From Hyperoplus lanceolatus (lineage: Eukaryota > Chordata > Actinopteri > Uranoscopiformes > Ammodytidae), in assembly GCA_026929865.2 (NCBI GenBank), contig CM049407.1, positions 14,834,001-14,898,000 on the forward strand: DNA of 64,000 nucleotides, written 5' to 3'. The position numbers and the translations under genes are program-made. How positions within the stretch are numbered: the stretch's first letter is position 1; every line of letters begins with the position of its first letter. Below are positions 21,045-32,385 of this stretch, in pieces. The notes under the pieces were generated by a model. That model had not been told where the DNA came from. It was given only the letters and a program-made list of their open reading frames with translations, and searched no databases.

Positions 21045-23527
21045 ACAATCCTGTTAGTTGTATGTAACATCCATAATCAATGATCATATTCTGGACTTGG
21101 TCTGTTGTTCTGGTGTCACTCCGCTGGACTGTACTGCTGCTGAACTCCCCATTTCCGACCACATGTTTATTTCTTTTACTGTCAACCTTACACTTTCCAT
21201 TACAAATCTGCCACGTGTTATTTCATTTCGCAACATTAAGGACATTAATTTAAATACACTCTCTACTGGTATCAACTCCCTCCCCAGCACTGACAGTCTG
21301 TCCTCCACAGATGATCTGGTTTCACATTACAACAATAGTCTTCATGATCTTTTCAACACCCTGGCTCCCCTTAAATCCCGCTCTGTTTCCTTCACTCATT
21401 CTGCCCCATGGTATACCACTGAACTACGCAAACTCAAGGAGAAAGGCCGTCAACTGGAACGCCTGTGCAAGAAAACTGGACTTGTCATACATAAAGAAAT
21501 ATATCACAACCACATTCTTCACTACAAGGACACTCTTTCTACAGCCAAATCCACTTACTACGCAAATGTCATCAGTTCTGGTGAAGGAAATACGCGGGCC
21601 CTGTTCTCCACTGTCAACAAACTACTACGACCACCGGACTCCATTGCTTCCCATCTGTACTCAACCGATTATTGCAACTCCTTAAATGTCATTTTTCACC
21701 ACCAAAATAGAAAAGATCCACCAGCAACTGACCCCTAACACCACCCACATTCCGTCTTTTCCCACTTTCTCAGCCCCTGTCTCCCGTCTACTCTCAAACT
21801 TCACACTTCCCTCTGCTGTGGCAATCTCAGACCTCATCCGCAAGTCCAAATCATCTACCTGCCAGCTGGACCCTATCCCTACTGTTTTAGTTAAAGGCTG
21901 CCTACCATCTCTTTCCCCCTTAATAACGTCCATCATACACTCCTCCCTCAGCTCCGGCCTCGTCCCCTCATCCTTCAAAACAGCTGCTATAACCCCCATA
22001 CTCAAGACACCTGGTGCTGACCCCAACAACCTCATCAACTTCCGTCCAATCTCAAATCTCCCTTTCATATCAAAAATTCTGGAAAAAACAATAGCATCTC
22101 AGGTTCAAGCTCACTTATCCTTCAATAATCTTTATGAACAATTTCAATCTGGTTTCCGCCCCCTCCACAGCACAGAAACAGCCCTTGTTAAAATCACCAA
22201 TGACCTTCTCATGGCAGCAGACTCCGGACCTCTCACCATTCTCATCCTCCTTGATCTGAGTGCGGCCTTCGACACCATTTCACACAACATCCTCCTTGAC
22301 AGACTGGCCTCCATTGGTATCACTGACACACCCCTGCACTGGTTTAAATCATATCTCTCCGGCCGCACTCAGTTCATCCAACTCAAAACTTTCAAATCCC
22401 AGTCACTTCCAGTCACTACCGGTGTTCCCCAGGGTTCTGTCCTAGGCCCCCTCCTGTTCATCATCTATCTACTTCCCCTTGGCCATATTTTCCGTAAATT
22501 CAACATCCATTTTCACTGCTACGCGGATGACACCCAGCTCTACATATCCACCAAGCCCACTTCTACCCTTCCTCCCACCTCCCTCTCCGATTACCTACAA
22601 GAAATAAAATCCTGGTTCACCTGCAACTTCCTCAAACTCAACAGCAATAAAACAGAAATTCTCCTCATCGGCACCAAATCAACCCTCACAAAACCGCTTT
22701 TCCATCACTATCGACAACACCTCAGTCTCCCCCTCCCCTCAGGTTAAGAGTCTGGGTGTCATCCTTGACAGCACACTATCATTCCAAGCACACATCAATA
22801 ACATCACCAGGTCTGCCTATTACCATCTCCGCAACATCAACCGCCTCCGCCCATCCCTCACACCCCATAGCACAGCCATCTTGGTTCACACCCTGGTCAC
22901 TTCCCGCATTGATTATTGTAACTCCCTCCTCTTCGGTCTCCCCCTCAAGTCCATCCGTAAACTCCAACTGGTCCAGAACTCTGCCGCCCGTATCATCACC
23001 AGAACCCCCTCCATTAATCACATCACTCCTGTCCTTCAGCAGCTTCACTGGCTCCCGGTCAAAACCCGCATCCACTACAAGATTCTGCTCCTCACCTTCA
23101 AGGCCCTCCACAACCTCGCCCCCTCCATACATCTGTGAACTCCTACACATCAACACCCCCACCCGCACTCTCCGGTCCTCCTCTTCCACTCAACTTACTG
23201 TTCCACCCGCCCGTCTGGTTACCATGGGGTCCAGGGCATTCAGCCGATCTGCCCCCCACCTCTGGAATGCCCTCACACCTGTCATCCGTAACTCCGACAC
23301 TCTTTCCACATTCAAGACCCATCTAAAAACCCATCTTTTCAAACTGTCATATTCCATATAATTCATTGTCTACCACACATCTCACCACCCCTGTGTAAAT
23401 TGTTTTAATGTGTCTTGTTCTTGTTTTTTATCATTGTTGATTTTGTTTTTTAACTATGCCCTGTAAGGTGACCTTGGGTGCTTTGAAAGGCGCCCTCAAA
23501 TAAAATGAATTATTATTATTATTATTA
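21045..23527 (+). mobile_element. L2-clade LINE, 5'-truncated
   Basis: It starts late in the endonuclease (HILDLVCCSGVTPLDC, then the SDH motif in LPISDHMFISF). It continues through the linker into the [80 protein letters not shown] and [11 protein letters not shown] with YADD. The C-terminal region has [14 protein letters not shown] and [20 protein letters not shown]. It ends AATAAAATGAATTATTATT, an ATT-rich tail. The protein changes frame three times (near 21690-21735, 22735-22755 and 23125-23140), and the 5' end is missing, so it is inactive. It is a different subfamily from the L2 at 15178-19459, with a C-richer coding strand. Confidence 0.9.
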
Positions 23528-24015
23528 ATCAATCATCCAAAAAAAAGGCCTGACATATTTCACTTTGTGTAATGAATCTATGAAAGTTTAACTTTTTGAA
23601 TGGACTTTCCATGATATTCAATTTTTTAGATGCACCTGCAGACAGCTCACTGTCAACTATTTTATCATAAAACAATGCAGGGACATCAAGAACAGTTGGC
23701 AGAGAATACATCTCCTGTATGAAATGAACTGCCCCCTCACTTACGGTTTAAACTAGCAAGGCATTGTGGGAAAATGGTCCGTCTTTTCCATTTTTCCATC
23801 AGTAAATCTGTGTTCGATCTTTGGGTCTACTTCTGAAAGCTGTGGGCTGGCACTTAACAGAATTACTTACACCTGGCTTGACAAAGCAGCCCCTTTACAT
23901 CCTGGATTGGCATTTATGCAATTGACTAATCCAAAGTGCCCAGGCTAGACTTTGTCAAGGCTGGCTTTATCAATCATCCTGGATGTCTTTATTCCACTTT
24001 TATGCAATAGGCCCC

Positions 24016-24429
24016 TGAAGTTGGGTAAGAGATTCTGGACAATGTTGACAACTCGCTTTTTTCCAGAATCCTGACAATCTGCTACCTGTCTGTACTGTGT
24101 GTCTGCTGAGAAAAAAGCTGTTGTTAAAACAGACCCTAGGCTCTGTAAACTCGCATGTAAACAGAGGGAATGTCAACAAGTGCTATGTTTACGTACCAGC
24201 GATTTGTCAACAAACATTAAAAGTGCTGTAAGCGGAATGGTTCTTTTAGCTAACTAACCTGTCAGTTACTGCAGTTAGCAGTCACCTCGCTCGTCCCTAC
24301 GTCACCACATTAATGTAGCAAGTTATCTAGCATCATCTCAGATCCATAATTGTGATAAAACATGATAAAAACCATCAAAACAGACATTGGGAAGGATTTT
24401 TACCTGCTCCGCCATTGTAGGCGCATACA
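24016..24429. other. Spacer without recognised content
   Basis: No gene or element end is recognised. Confidence 0.3.
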
Positions 24430-24839
24430 TACAGTCCCCTCCATAATTATCGGAACAGTGAGGCCAATTCCTATATTTTTGCTGTAGACTGGAAACATTT
24501 GGGTTTGACACCAAAATATGAATATGAGACAATAGCTCAACATTTCAGCTTTCATTTCCAGGTATTCACATCTGGATCCAATACACAACTGAGAAGATAT
24601 CATTATTTGTAAAGGAACACCACATTTTTTTGCGAGCAGAAGTATTGGAACAGATAGACTTTAATTAAATTAAAGTGAATAAAACTTAATATTTTGTCGC
24701 AAATCGTTTGCTTGCAATAACTGCATCAAGCCTGTGACCCATTGACATCACCAAACTTTTGCATTCTTCTTTTGTGATGCTTTTCCAGGCTTTCACCGCA
24801 GTCTCATTCATTTGCTGTTTGTGTTAGGGGGTTACTCTC

Positions 24840-25268
24840 TTAAGTCTCCTCTTTTGCTGGTAAAATGCATGCTCTATAGCGTTTAAGTCTGGAGATTGAC
24901 TTAGCCAGTCTAAAACCTTCCACTTCTTGCCCCTGATTAACTCCTTTGTTGTATTTTGGGTCATTATCTTGCTGCATGATGAAGGACCTTCTAATCAGTT
25001 TGGTTGCATCTTTCCTTAAATTGTCAGACAAAATGTTTCTGTAAACTTCAGAGTTCATTTTGCTGTTGCCATCATGTATTACATCATCAATGAATAATAA
25101 TGAGCCCGTCCCAGAAGAAGCCATGCAAGCCCAAGCCATGACATTGCCTCCACCGTGTTTCACAGATGAGCCTGTATGTTTGGGATCATGAGTAGATCCT
25201 TTCTTTCTCCAAACTTTAGCCTTTCCACTTTGGTAAAGGTTCATCTTGACAACAACACAGTAACACAT
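24840..25268 (-). pseudogene. Tc1 transposase C-terminal fragment (left arm)
   Basis: Reads VWRKKGSTHDPKHTGSSVKH, GGGNVMAWACMASSGTGSL, FIDDVIHDGNSKMNSEVYRN and FIMQQDNDPKYN, which match the DDE catalytic domain of fish Tc1 transposases. QQDNDPK holds the second catalytic Asp. After this the frame departs from the family (KGVNQGQEVEGF in place of KEFIRGKKWKVL), so a frameshift lies near 24935-24960. The first catalytic Asp region and the DNA-binding domain are absent. Dead. Confidence 0.85.
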
Positions 25269-25894
25269 GATGGCAGCAGCAAAATGAACTCCGAAGTCTA
25301 CAGAAACATTCGGTCTGACAATTTAAAGAAAGATGCAACCAAACTGATCGGAAGATGCTCCATCATGCAGCAAGATAATGATACAAAACTAGAAATCCCG
25401 CGGAGATTTTGAAAGTACGGGCCGCCCGCGCAAATCGGGGAAGGAAAAAAATCACGGCCGACCCCCGCGGTCCGAGAGGCGTTACCGTAGAGCGACACGA
25501 GCCGTACACGTCTGACAAATGATAAGTCGATCGGAGTCAGGGGGAAAGGGGCGTGGCCTGGCAAACATTGCATCGGTGAATGACGTTTTTCGCATTCGTG
25601 GCGCCCCCTATGGGTTAACCTCAACAAGCTTAGAGGGCCACGCTACCACATGTCTTCTGCACGTATCCTGCAAGTTTCACGACGATAGGACCTACGGTCA
25701 ACGAGTTATGGCCAATTTGTAATTAAGCCCCACCCCTGCGTAAACATTTTAGTCAATGGCGGCCATGTTTTCAAAGCTATCCTAGTAATATTTTTCGGAG
25801 ACGTGCGTTATAGTCCCCCGGGGCTTCGTGAGACATTTGGTGTCGATAGAGTAAAACTGGAAAAAGTTGTGGTTAAAACCCTGTTTTTCAGTTT

Positions 25895-26185
25895 ATGCTA
25901 ATTACCCGAAAATGTTTCCAGGTTGACTTTTATGGTCCAAGAGGCTTTTTTGTAGAGCACCCTATCATACAGCTGTGTGAGAAATTTCAAGTCAATCGGA
26001 CTTACGGTGTGCGGGGCGTGGCCTCTCAAACTTTCTTCAGTCTGGGTTTAATTATAGCGCCCCCTAGCGGAAATTACAGAAAAATTCTGAGAGGCTATAT
26101 TGTAGAGCACCATGAGCTGTACAAGTGTAATCAATTTCAAGTCAATCGGAGTCGGGTGACATTTGTGGCGCCCCCTATGGGTTAA
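25895..26185 (+). other. Open frame in repeat copy 1 of the unclassified element
   Basis: Reads FYGPRGFFVEHPIIQLCEKF then QVNRTYGVRGVASQTFFSLG. The equivalent stretch of the second repeat copy (26737-26952) is also open and reads FYRPRGFFVEHPNIHLCEKF then QVNRSYGVRGVASQSSFSRD. No known family is recognised. Recent duplication is enough to explain the match, so coding is not claimed. Confidence 0.25.
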
Positions 26186-27035
26186 TCTCGATAAGCTCTG
26201 AGGGACATGCTACCACATGACTGCTGCACATACCCAGCAAGTTTCATGATGATAGGACCTATGGTTAAGGAGTTATGGCCAATTTGTTATTAAGCCCCGC
26301 CCCTGCGTAAACGTTTTGGGCAATGGTGGGGGAAAAAATAATCATGGCTGACCCCTATTGTCCGAGAGGCTATATTGTAGAGCACCATGAGCTGTACATG
26401 TGTAAGAAATTTGAAGTCAATCAGAGTCAGGGGGCATTTGTGGCGCCCCCTATGGGTTAATCTCGATAAGCCCCTATGGACATGCTACCACATGACTTCC
26501 GCACATACCCAGCAAGTTTCATGATGATAGGACCTACGGTTAAGGAGTTATGGCCAACGTGTTATTAAGCCCCGCCCCTGCGTAAACGTTTTGGTCAATG
26601 GCGGCCATGTTTTTCAAGTTGTCCTACTATTCTTTTACGAGTATGTTTATTGTAGTCCCCCGGGGCTTCACGAGAAATTTGGTGTTGATACAGTCAAATT
26701 GCAGAAAGTTGTGGATAACACCCTGTTTTTCAGTTTATGCTAATTAGCGGGAAATATTCCCTAAAGAATTTTTATCGTCCCAGAGGCTTTTTTGTAGAGC
26801 ACCCTAACATACACCTGTGTGAGAAATTTCAAGTCAATCGGAGTTACGGTGTGCGGGGCGTGGCCTCTCAAAGTTCTTTCAGTCGGGACTTCATTACAGC
26901 GCCCCCTAGCGGAAATTCAAAAAACTGTATAATAGCACACGATTCGGGGTAGGGACGGACGTTCTGTGAAATTTTTGCGTTTCTAAGTGAAACGGTGTGG
27001 GAGGAGTAGCAGCTCAAACTTTAGCATCAGAATAA

Positions 27036-27040
<5 letters not shown>

Positions 27041-27072
<32 letters not shown>

Positions 27073-27079
27073 AGAAGTA
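27041..27079 (+). repeat. GAA-rich microsatellite
   Basis: A run of AAG/GAA units interrupted by GTAA, just before the terminal hairpin of the unclassified element. Confidence 0.85.
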
Positions 27080-27096
27080 TGGTGGAGAGTAATAAT

Positions 27097-27128
27097 TACG
27101 GGTCCCCAGTTGACACTGGGGACCCGTA
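27097..27128. repeat. Perfect 14-bp hairpin with 4-base loop
   Basis: TACGGGTCCCCAGT at 27097-27110, loop TGAC, then the exact complement at 27115-27128. It lies four bases from the inferred 3' end of the unclassified element. Confidence 0.95.
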
Positions 27129-29846
27129 CTTAAAAACTGCAAAAAAAACAAAGGAGTTCATCAGGGGCAATAAATGGAAGGTTTTAGACTGGCCAAGTCA
27201 ATCTCCAGACTTAAACGCTATAGAGCATACATTTTACCTGCTAAAGAGGAGACCGAAGGGAGTAACCCCCCAAAACAAACAGCAACTGAATGAGGCTGCG
27301 GTGAAAGCCTGGAAAAGCATCACAAAAGAAATATGCAAAAGTTTTGTGATGTCAATGGGTCACAGGCTTGATTCAGTTATTGCAAGCAAAGTATTTGCGG
27401 CAAAATATTGCGGTTTATTCACTTTAATTTATTTAAAGTCTATCTGTTCCAATACTTTTGCTGACCTAATAATGTGGTGTTCCTTTACAAATAATGATAT
27501 ATTCTCAGTTGTGTATCAGATCCAGATGTGAATACCTGGAAATGAAAGCTGAAATGTTGATCTATTGTCTCATATTCATCTTTTGGTGTCAAACCCAAAT
27601 GTTTCCAGTCTACAGCAAAAATAAAGGAATTGGCCTCACTGTTCCGATAATTATGGAGGGGACTGTACACATTCACCCATCTGTTGCTCTGGCACGCACC
27701 GGCAGTTATGACCATGGAGTGTATATACTATATCTGAGTGAGATGAGTGTCGGTTTGTAGCGTTCTCTCTTCTGATTGGATAAAAATGTGGGGATACTCC
27801 AATAAGTTTATTTGCCGATTACATGCAAAGCAGCTGACAGAGATTGGCTTTATGAAACGCGCACATTATGTAAGTGATCACTGTATGAATAAAGAGCGAT
27901 TTAACACTTATATTAACATAAATAAACCGCTTACTTCACCTTTAACCCACCTTTAATTCCGATAGTCTATGATAATAATCCGAGTATGTTTTTTTCTATG
28001 ATTATTGAATTTCAACAATACATTTTTAAATTGCATATATATGTTGATGTGTAAATAAAAAAACTAAAATAAATCAACTGAAAATATAACTTACCATGTC
28101 AACCCTAAAGAGTAACTAAAAAACACTCTGAATGTATGAATATCCATTAAGCATTTCAAATGAAAAATAGATAACTGACATAGTATTTGTTTGTGCAAAG
28201 AAAAAGAAAAAAAGCACTCTGAAGAAAAATGGACTACACTTTAAATGCTGTAAATTCATTCATACTTTCGATTCATTTAATTTGGTTCAGTGTGATGTGT
28301 CTTTAGCAATATCAGATCCTTCTCAAGAGACTATTGAAGCTCCAGGGCCACAGTACCTCTATTAAATGGTGCTTTATCTGTAGGGATTTACTATTAAGGT
28401 ATTGTTGCTAAATTAATAAAATAAGCTCCCTGGGTATATTACAGGTGTTTAGATTTTCCCATAGCGAGACATCTCTGAAAATAGTAATGTTAACCACTTC
28501 ATCAAGTCTTCAGGGAACAGTTATTTACATTATTTTACAAATAAGTCTCTTGAGGGAATCAACCAGCTGTTGCTTTCACAACATTATACCATTGTTCTTT
28601 AGGCTGCAACTAATTTAATATTTCAGTTGATTTGTTAAGTATTGATTCTCCCACAAGATGTAAGAAAACAGTTTCAAGTTGCAAATGCCCACCCCTCAAT
28701 CTGAAACCTACAACGGTGGGGCATTTTTTTATTTCATCATTATAACAATTGCTTTTGATTTGTTTTCTCTAAAAAACGTTAACTACATAACAAACTATAT
28801 AATGAACTAACATTTCTCTGAACTTGTGTACAGTATGAGCATTACTTGTTGTCATAGTCATAAAATATTCACTGTAGTAAGGGAAGAGATGGGCACATGA
28901 AATGAAGTTGTAAAAGTATTCTTGCTAGCTGAAGTTGCAGTAATAGTTGTAGTAGTCAAACTCATAATAGTTCTATTTCTATTAATTGCAGTCACAGTAT
29001 AATTATGCTAGTAGTAGAAGTCATGTTGTTGATTGTCCTATAGCGGTACCAGTAGGAGTAGTGGTAATGTCATTGGCATGCCATTTCCCATTGAGATGCA
29101 ATCCCCATCTTGAAACGTAAATTGTATTCATATTTTGATCAGTAAACAGGGCATACAATGATCATGGACTATAAAGTTGACTTTAACCTTAGTTTCCTCC
29201 GTAACAAACAGGTCCATCCACCCTCCTGCAGGCTGACCCGGGGGAATCCCCCCACAATGCAACTGTAACTTCTTATTTCCCCTCAGGAGGGACCTGAGTT
29301 GTTTTTCTCCTCACACCAGGCTTCAGCCCTGGAAGACAACAGTCTTGCTTCATCCTGTTGTGACCAAACTGGCTAATTGATCACAAGAGGGTTCAGGCTC
29401 CCTCCCCCCCACAGACACAAATATTTATCAAACAAATGTTCCAGCTTATTATTATTTACAACATACAGAGGTTTCTGCAACATATTGTCCTTACACTATG
29501 CATACTGATTTATATGTCTGTTCTATGATTGAGCTCTAGTAATTAACTTGGTTCAGTCTGTTGAGCCATAATTAGTTTACATACATAGAAAATATTGTTA
29601 AATGTCTCATTATATATGGCAGCTTGTGTCTTTTATTGCAGGGGTTTATTTCCTATTAATTCTGAAGAATAATTAATGTTGTGACATTGTGACTAAGTGG
29701 TTAGCAATTATATAAAAGCCTTATCTAGTCAGGAGTTGACAGTGTGTGTTACAAAGACATATTTAACCTACAAAGGAAAAATGTACTGTAAATAAAAAAG
29801 TTGGACTTCATAAAATGTTGGCAAGCTCTTGCAATGCATCTTGTAA

Positions 29847-29912
29847 TTACGAGATAAGGATCTCGCATTTACAACATCAAGATCTCGTTACGAGATCTTT
29901 TCTCACAATTAT
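29847..29912. repeat. Palindromic ATCTCGTAATTACGAGAT-type patch
   Basis: Words such as TAATTACGAGATAAGGATCTC and GATCTCGTTACGAGATC alternate, giving short overlapping palindromes. Patches like this are seen in fish repeats. No element ends are identified. Confidence 0.5.
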
Positions 29913-29949
29913 GACATCAGGATCGCCCCTCTCATTCATCAACAACGTG

Positions 29950-29977
29950 GCTGGCTGGCTGGCTGGCTGGCTGGCTG
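29950..29977. repeat. GGCT tetranucleotide array
   Basis: About seven GGCT units. Confidence 0.9.
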
Positions 29978-30154
29978 CAGGACGGCAACGATGACGCTAT
30001 TCGACGTTATCGTCTTTTATTCCTAAACACACAATTTTCTCTATTTTTTACACACAATTCATTACCAGGATATGAGAATATTGGCCTAAATGTTGATTTA
30101 GCAATTTAGTGGTCGGGGGTTCCGGTGTCATGTCAAACTTAGCCCCTATAATGT

Positions 30155-30165
30155 GTATGTGTGTG

Positions 30166-30196
<31 letters not shown>
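30155..30196. repeat. TG then TGCG microsatellite
   Basis: A TG run grading into GTGC units. Confidence 0.9.
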
Positions 30197-30197
<1 letters not shown>

Positions 30198-30416
30198 GAG
30201 ATTTTAAAGATGTTTTACTGTTCATTCATTAATCAGCGATCGCACCGGGAACTGAGGGACACATTTTAGGCTACTGTTTATGTCTGTGATCAGCTGCTGA
30301 GGTCCGACTAGGCTTTTCTCCTGAACAGTCCCAATGACTTCATGTCTGAACAATGTTGACATAGCTACTACTCATAGTAATGCCCTCCTCACTTTTAAGA
30401 CAAAAAACATCCACAA

Positions 30417-30605
30417 TTCGGGCGCTCCGGTGGCATAGTGGATAGAGCGCATACCATATTGGCTCCGGCCTTCGCTGCAGTGGTCGCGGGTTCGAATCCG
30501 ACCTGTGGACCTTTACTGCAGGTCATCCCCCTATCTCTCTGTCTCCCCATTTCAACTCTATCCTGTCAAATAAAGCTTGAAAATGCCAAAAGAAAATACC
30601 TTTAA
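30417..30605 (+). mobile_element. tRNA-derived SINE
   Basis: The 5' part carries RNA polymerase III box A (TGGCATAGTGGATAGAGCG) and box B (GGTTCGAATCC) at tRNA-like spacing. The body has a pyrimidine-rich stretch, then AATAAAGCTTG, and an A-rich 3' end. A 15-bp duplication AAAAAACATCCACAA flanks it (30402-30416 and 30606-30620), as expected for LINE-driven insertion. The tRNA-like part is not a working tRNA, because the body continues past the expected 3' end. Confidence 0.88.
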
Positions 30606-30628
30606 AAAAAACATCCACAAGTCACTAG

Positions 30629-30808
30629 TGTAATGATATCAACATGGTTTGGCTATTCAGTTAGACTGTCAGGCAGAGCATGCGCAGTAGGACTGGCGCA
30701 CTACATACGTTAGTTCCGTGTTAAGTCAATGTTAATGTTTCCTCGTGTAGCCTATGCTTCGTGAACATAAAGGACTTCTCTTCAAGCTACTTCAAACTAA
30801 ACATTACA
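30629..30808 (+). repeat. 5' LTR of the older Gypsy fossil
   Basis: 180 bp, TG...CA. It is somewhat shorter than the 3' LTR even after the latter's insertion is discounted. Confidence 0.88.
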
Positions 30809-31495
30809 TGGTGTCAGAAGATGGACTTTTTTTTGTGGAAAAAGGAAAAAGTTGGAAAAGCTTCGGAGTATGCTAGCACGGTGAGCTACGCTGATAACCC
30901 AAGGAGAGGACAACATCGTTAGCCTATTTACTTTCCGGGAGAAAAAGAGGACACACCAACGCAAAGATGCAAGCATTACAACCATCACCCAACCTTCAGT
31001 TGACAGGTAATGTGGCTGAAAATTGGAGGAGATTTAAAACACGCTTTATGTTGTACCTTACGGCGATCGGTGCGGACGAGAAGAGCACTAAGATGAAGGC
31101 GTCAGTTTTATTGCATGTTGTGGGTGACAAAGCGCTGGAGGTATATAATAACTTTCAGTTCCAAGACGACGCGAACAAAATGAAATTGGATAAAATACTT
31201 GAGAAGTTTGAGGATTACTGCAATCCTAAAAGAAACGTGACATTTGAGAGACACAGGTTTTTCACGTGTGTGCAGAAAACGTGAGAAACTGTTGACCCAG
31301 GAAAGCACTAAGATTGTGTAGAGCAGCAGAAACGGTGAAAACACAAGCAAAAGAGCTGTTTAGAGAAAGCCGCAACGTGGATGCTGTAAGAAGAGATGCA
31401 AACAAAGCAGTCAAGAAGAAGAGCACGGCTCCCGACGTAAATACACCAGTGCGCAGAGACGCACAGGGAAAGACATGTGATCGATGTGGCACGCA

Positions 31496-32385
31496 TAGGG
31501 TTGCAAAGGGGTGGAAAGTTTCCGGTAAATTACTGGAAAGTTTCCGGAAACTTTCCACGGGAACTTTCGCTCGGTAATTTTGGGAATATTCAAAATTGGA
31601 AATGATAGGAATTAACTAAATGGCGGTAATTTAAATAATTTTTTTTTCATAACCAAACTTAAATCTAAACATTTAAACACTATCTTTGGTCATTGGCAGA
31701 CATCCATGCAAAATAATACAATCAAAATACATTACATGTGAACAGATTTATTTGTAAGAAGAACTTTATCAAATTTTGATTATTTTATGAACAATCAATA
31801 ATTTCACTGAACAACAAAAAGATGAATGTCGAGTAAAATATTACTCGTCTGTCTGACCCGACCCATTCAATAAATAAAGTGAAATGCACCCCATGTGATG
31901 GAGGAATGCACAGAGCATGTAGGGGGCGTGGCCTCAGTACCCCTGCAGTAGGATGTGTGCTATGTGCAATTTGCCAAGTGTACTTCAATAAAATCTGGTT
32001 GTTTTAGTCAAGATTATGCTAAAATATATTTTCCCCAACTATATTTAAAATCACAGTTGAAGCCTCTGTAAACCTGGTCTAGTAGAAATCAATGTATGAT
32101 ATCAAGTTGGGTGTCTCAATAAACTTCTGAAAAAATCTGATTTGAAATTAAATGTTCAAAAATATATTAAAACTTAGTTGAAAAAACTGCTTTTTACTGT
32201 CTAGAACGTTTGCCTGGACTGAAATAACATAGTTAGGAGAATTTAGTGCATTTGGGTTGCTTTAAATTTAGTAAATTCCCGTTTATTCCCGTTAATTCAC
32301 AAAATTCCCGCTAATTCCCATAAATTCCCGTTAATTCCCATGGAAAGTTTCCAACTTTGAAAATTCCCGGAATTTTGCAACCCTA
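31496..32385. mobile_element. hAT element inside the older Gypsy fossil
   Basis: The ends are TAGGGTTGCAAA and TTTTGCAACCCTA, and subterminal GGAAAGTTTCC words occur on both sides. A perfect 8-bp duplication GGCACGCA lies at 31488-31495 and 32386-32393. It is 890 bp with no transposase frame. The right flank is rich in ATTCCCGTTAATTCCC units (about 32275-32340). It inserted after the Gypsy copy did. Confidence 0.93.

Larger units (their letters stand above)
19797..24015. mobile_element. TIR DNA element carrying an L2 LINE
   Basis: The ends are GGGGCCTATTGCATAAAACT and, as reverse complement, GGGGCCTATTGCATAAAAGT, with similarity continuing inward. CTG abuts both ends, but the true TSD is uncertain. 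No transposase is recognised. Excluding the LINE at 21045-23527, about 1.7 kb of element remains. The end style resembles fish Harbinger-type repeats, which is an inference. Confidence 0.65.
25391..27132 (+). mobile_element. Unclassified non-autonomous element with internal direct repeats
   Basis: It lies inside the Tc1 right arm. AAAACT is found on both sides (25385-25390 and 27133-27138), a likely short TSD. The interior is built of direct repeats. TGGCGCCCCCTATGGGTTAA-type blocks lie near 25600, 26168 and 26440. GTCAATGGCGGCCATGTTTT lies near 25752 and 26595. CCCCCGGGGCTTC lies near 25817 and 26656. The main period is thus about 840 bp. Near the 3' end come a GAA-rich run (27041-27079) and a perfect hairpin (27097-27128). 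Similar sequences are abundant in fish genomes to my knowledge, but I cannot place it in a superfamily. Confidence 0.6.
25262..27444 (+). pseudogene. Tc1 transposase C-terminal fragment (right arm), interrupted
   Basis: The first block (25262-25390) reads THDGSSKMNSEVYRNIRSDN and IGRCSIMQQDNDTK. After the 25391-27132 insertion it resumes with TKEFIRGNKWKVLDWPSQSP, then DLNAIEHTFYLLKRR (the SPDLNxIEH motif with the third catalytic residue), and ends ASKVFAAKY. Some substitutions are seen (QQDNDTK for the usual QQDNDPK). Dead by insertion and by lack of the N-terminal half. Confidence 0.85.
24432..27665. mobile_element. Tc1-type element, two 3' halves fused head to head
   Basis: The outer ends are CAGTCCCCTCCATAATTATC and its complement, each beside a TA (24430-24431 and 27666-27667), the Tc1/mariner target. 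Unlike a normal Tc1, both halves encode the same C-terminal part of the transposase, on opposite strands. The left half reads on the minus strand (24840-25268). The right half reads on the plus strand (from about 25262, resuming at 27139 after an insertion). The arms meet near 25255. Neither half has the N-terminal DNA-binding domain. The right half is interrupted by the element at 25391-27132. Confidence 0.85.
27668..30401. other. AT-rich intergenic stretch
   Basis: About 2.7 kb without a recognised gene or complete element. It contains a palindrome-rich patch (29847-29912), a GGCT array (29950-29977) and a TG/TGCG array (30155-30196). No long frame shows family features. Confidence 0.35.

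Noticed and set aside
27097-27132. Helitron 3' terminus
   Set aside because: The hairpin fits, but there is no CTRR end after it, no TC start at 25391, and a short flanking duplication is present.
30417-30500. tRNA gene
   Set aside because: Boxes A and B are present, but the sequence continues into a SINE body with an A-rich end and a 15-bp duplication.
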